A stretch of DNA of 64,000 nucleotides from positions 1,364,001 to 1,428,000 of the forward strand of contig NZ_CP108036.1 of the NCBI RefSeq assembly GCF_036170895.1, written 5' to 3'. The DNA is from Streptomyces erythrochromogenes. GTDB taxonomy: Bacteria > Actinomycetota > Actinomycetes > Streptomycetales > Streptomycetaceae. A program made the translations under genes and the position numbers. Under the pieces are notes generated by a model. That model made no database searches. It saw only the letters and a list, made by a program, of their open reading frames with translations, and was not told the DNA's origin. Of the stretch, positions 63,269 through 64,000 are shown piece by piece (the first letter of the stretch is position 1; each line of letters starts with the position of its first letter).

Positions 63269-64000
63269 GGGTGCTGTTCACCGTGCCGCCGCTGGCGGGG
63301 CACGTCAATCCGACCGTGGCCGTCGGGGCCGAACTCGCCGCCCGGGGCCATGAGATCGCCTGGACCGGCCCGGCGGGCGCGCTCGCCCGCCTGCTTCCCG
63401 CCCAGGCCCTGATCCTGCCCGCCGGCGAGGAGGCGGGCGGTGCGTACTCGGAGCTCCACGAGCGCTGGCGGAACCTGCGCGGGGTGGGTGCGCTGCGGTT
63501 CCTGTGGGAGGAGGCGCTGGTGCCGCTGGCCCGGGCGATGGTGCCGGGCGTGGAGCGGGCCGTGCGCGCCTTCGGACCGGACGTGGTGGTCGCCGACCAG
63601 CAGGCCCTGGCCGGACCGCTGGTCGCCCGGCGGCTCGGCGTGCCCTGGGCGACGTCCGCCAGTACCTCGGCCGAACTGACCCGGCCCTTCGCGGACTTCC
63701 CGAAGGTCGGCGAGTGGGTGGCCGGGCAGATCGCCGGCCTGCTCGCGGAGTTCGGCGCGGGCCGGCCGCCGCGGGCAGGGGAGGCACAGGGGTGGGACCC
63801 GAGGTTCTCGGAGCGGCTGGTGCTGGTGTTCTCCACACCCGAACTCGTCGGAACCGCCGGGGAGTTCCCCGCACACCACGCGTACGTCGGCCCGGCGTTC
63901 GGAGCCCGTCCGGCCGCGCCCGGGTTCCCCTGGCAGCGGCTGGATCCGGGGCGCCGGCGCGTACTGGTGTCCCTCGGCACCCTCAACCAGGAGGCCGGCG
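63265..64000 (+). CDS. GT1/MGT-type glycosyltransferase (3' truncated by window)
   Basis: GTG 63265 overlaps the hydrolase stop. The first ~245 residues show the N-terminal acceptor domain of UGT/MGT-type GT-B enzymes: VLFTVPPLAGHVNPTVAVGA, with the His of the H-x-N-P motif as likely catalytic base, then GHEIAWTGPAG and DVVVADQQALAGPLVARRLG. The linker PGRRRVLVSLGTLNQEAG opens the sugar-nucleotide domain, which runs off the window. It probably glycosylates the PKS product. Its C-terminal donor-binding motif is not visible. Confidence 0.85.
   Translation, partial: MRVLFTVPPLAGHVNPTVAVGAELAARGHEIAWTGPAGALARLLPAQALILPAGEEAGGAYSELHERWRNLRGVGALRFLWEEALVPLARAMVPGVERAVRAFGPDVVVADQQALAGPLVARRLGVPWATSASTSAELTRPFADFPKVGEWVAGQIAGLLAEFGAGRPPRAGEAQGWDPRFSERLVLVFSTPELVGTAGEFPAHHAYVGPAFGARPAAPGFPWQRLDPGRRRVLVSLGTLNQEAG

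Overview
The window is high-GC actinobacterial DNA, almost certainly from a Streptomyces chromosome. The signs are GC-rich third codon positions, many GTG and some TTG starts, GTGA/ATGA stop-start overlaps, rare TTA codons, and characteristic families (DUF1996, DUF4142, SCO0930-type lipoproteins, tripeptidyl aminopeptidase, WYL, PucR and ECF regulators). About 50 genes are supported. No rRNA, tRNA, CRISPR array, origin or intact mobile element was seen. The mix of sugar-uptake, secreted-enzyme and specialised-metabolism genes suggests a chromosome arm rather than the core; that placement is inferred.

Layout. 1-2.6 kb: the tail of a secreted protein, an I36-type peptidase inhibitor, two abutted transposase remnants (IS481-like and Tn3-like) and a quinone oxidoreductase. 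2.6-8.4 kb: a GH88-like hydrolase coupled to an MFS exporter, a His-rich membrane protein followed by an ECF sigma factor, and a RidA gene divergent from a WYL regulator. 8.6-12.6 kb: DUF4142 and DUF1996 secreted proteins facing a PucR regulator. 13.0-17.4 kb: a probable electron-transfer set, consisting of a bis-heme membrane protein coupled to a NuoF-ferredoxin fusion, followed by two lipoproteins. 17.5-23.9 kb: a secreted tripeptidyl aminopeptidase, SRPBCC and hotdog proteins, 2,4-dienoyl-CoA reductase, and an alpha/beta-hydrolase-fold protein without its nucleophile.

23.9-40.2 kb is mainly a glycan-use region. A sugar ABC importer without its own ATPase forms one operon with a GH38 alpha-mannosidase, preceded by two LacI-type operator copies. 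Further on lie secreted GH27 alpha-galactosidase and GH89 alpha-N-acetylglucosaminidase genes. Between them are a serine hydrolase, an AraC regulator, a universal stress protein, and a TetR-dehydratase pair with a perfect 25-bp palindrome.

40.4-44.7 kb is a compact isoprenoid operon: a small Gln-rich helical protein, a polyprenyl diphosphate synthase with a TTA codon, an MpaB/latex-clearing-protein-like oxygenase carrying the Arg-Thr-His active-site spacing but no export signal, and a membrane molybdopterin oxidoreductase. 44.8-49.8 kb holds a degenerate serine-hydrolase-like protein, a cytochrome P450, a secreted beta-propeller-like protein and a LysR regulator.

50.2 kb to the right edge is the start of a PUFA-synthase/HglE-like biosynthetic cluster. 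One protein has the order NPD-NPD-KS-AT-ACP-KR, the next KS-AT-DH-phosphopantetheinyl transferase, followed by a free ACP, an alpha/beta hydrolase and a glycosyltransferase cut by the window edge. Every junction is coupled or nearly so. The likely product is a reduced or polyunsaturated acyl chain that is released and glycosylated, that is, a glycolipid. The product is not known from the sequence, and the cluster continues beyond the window.
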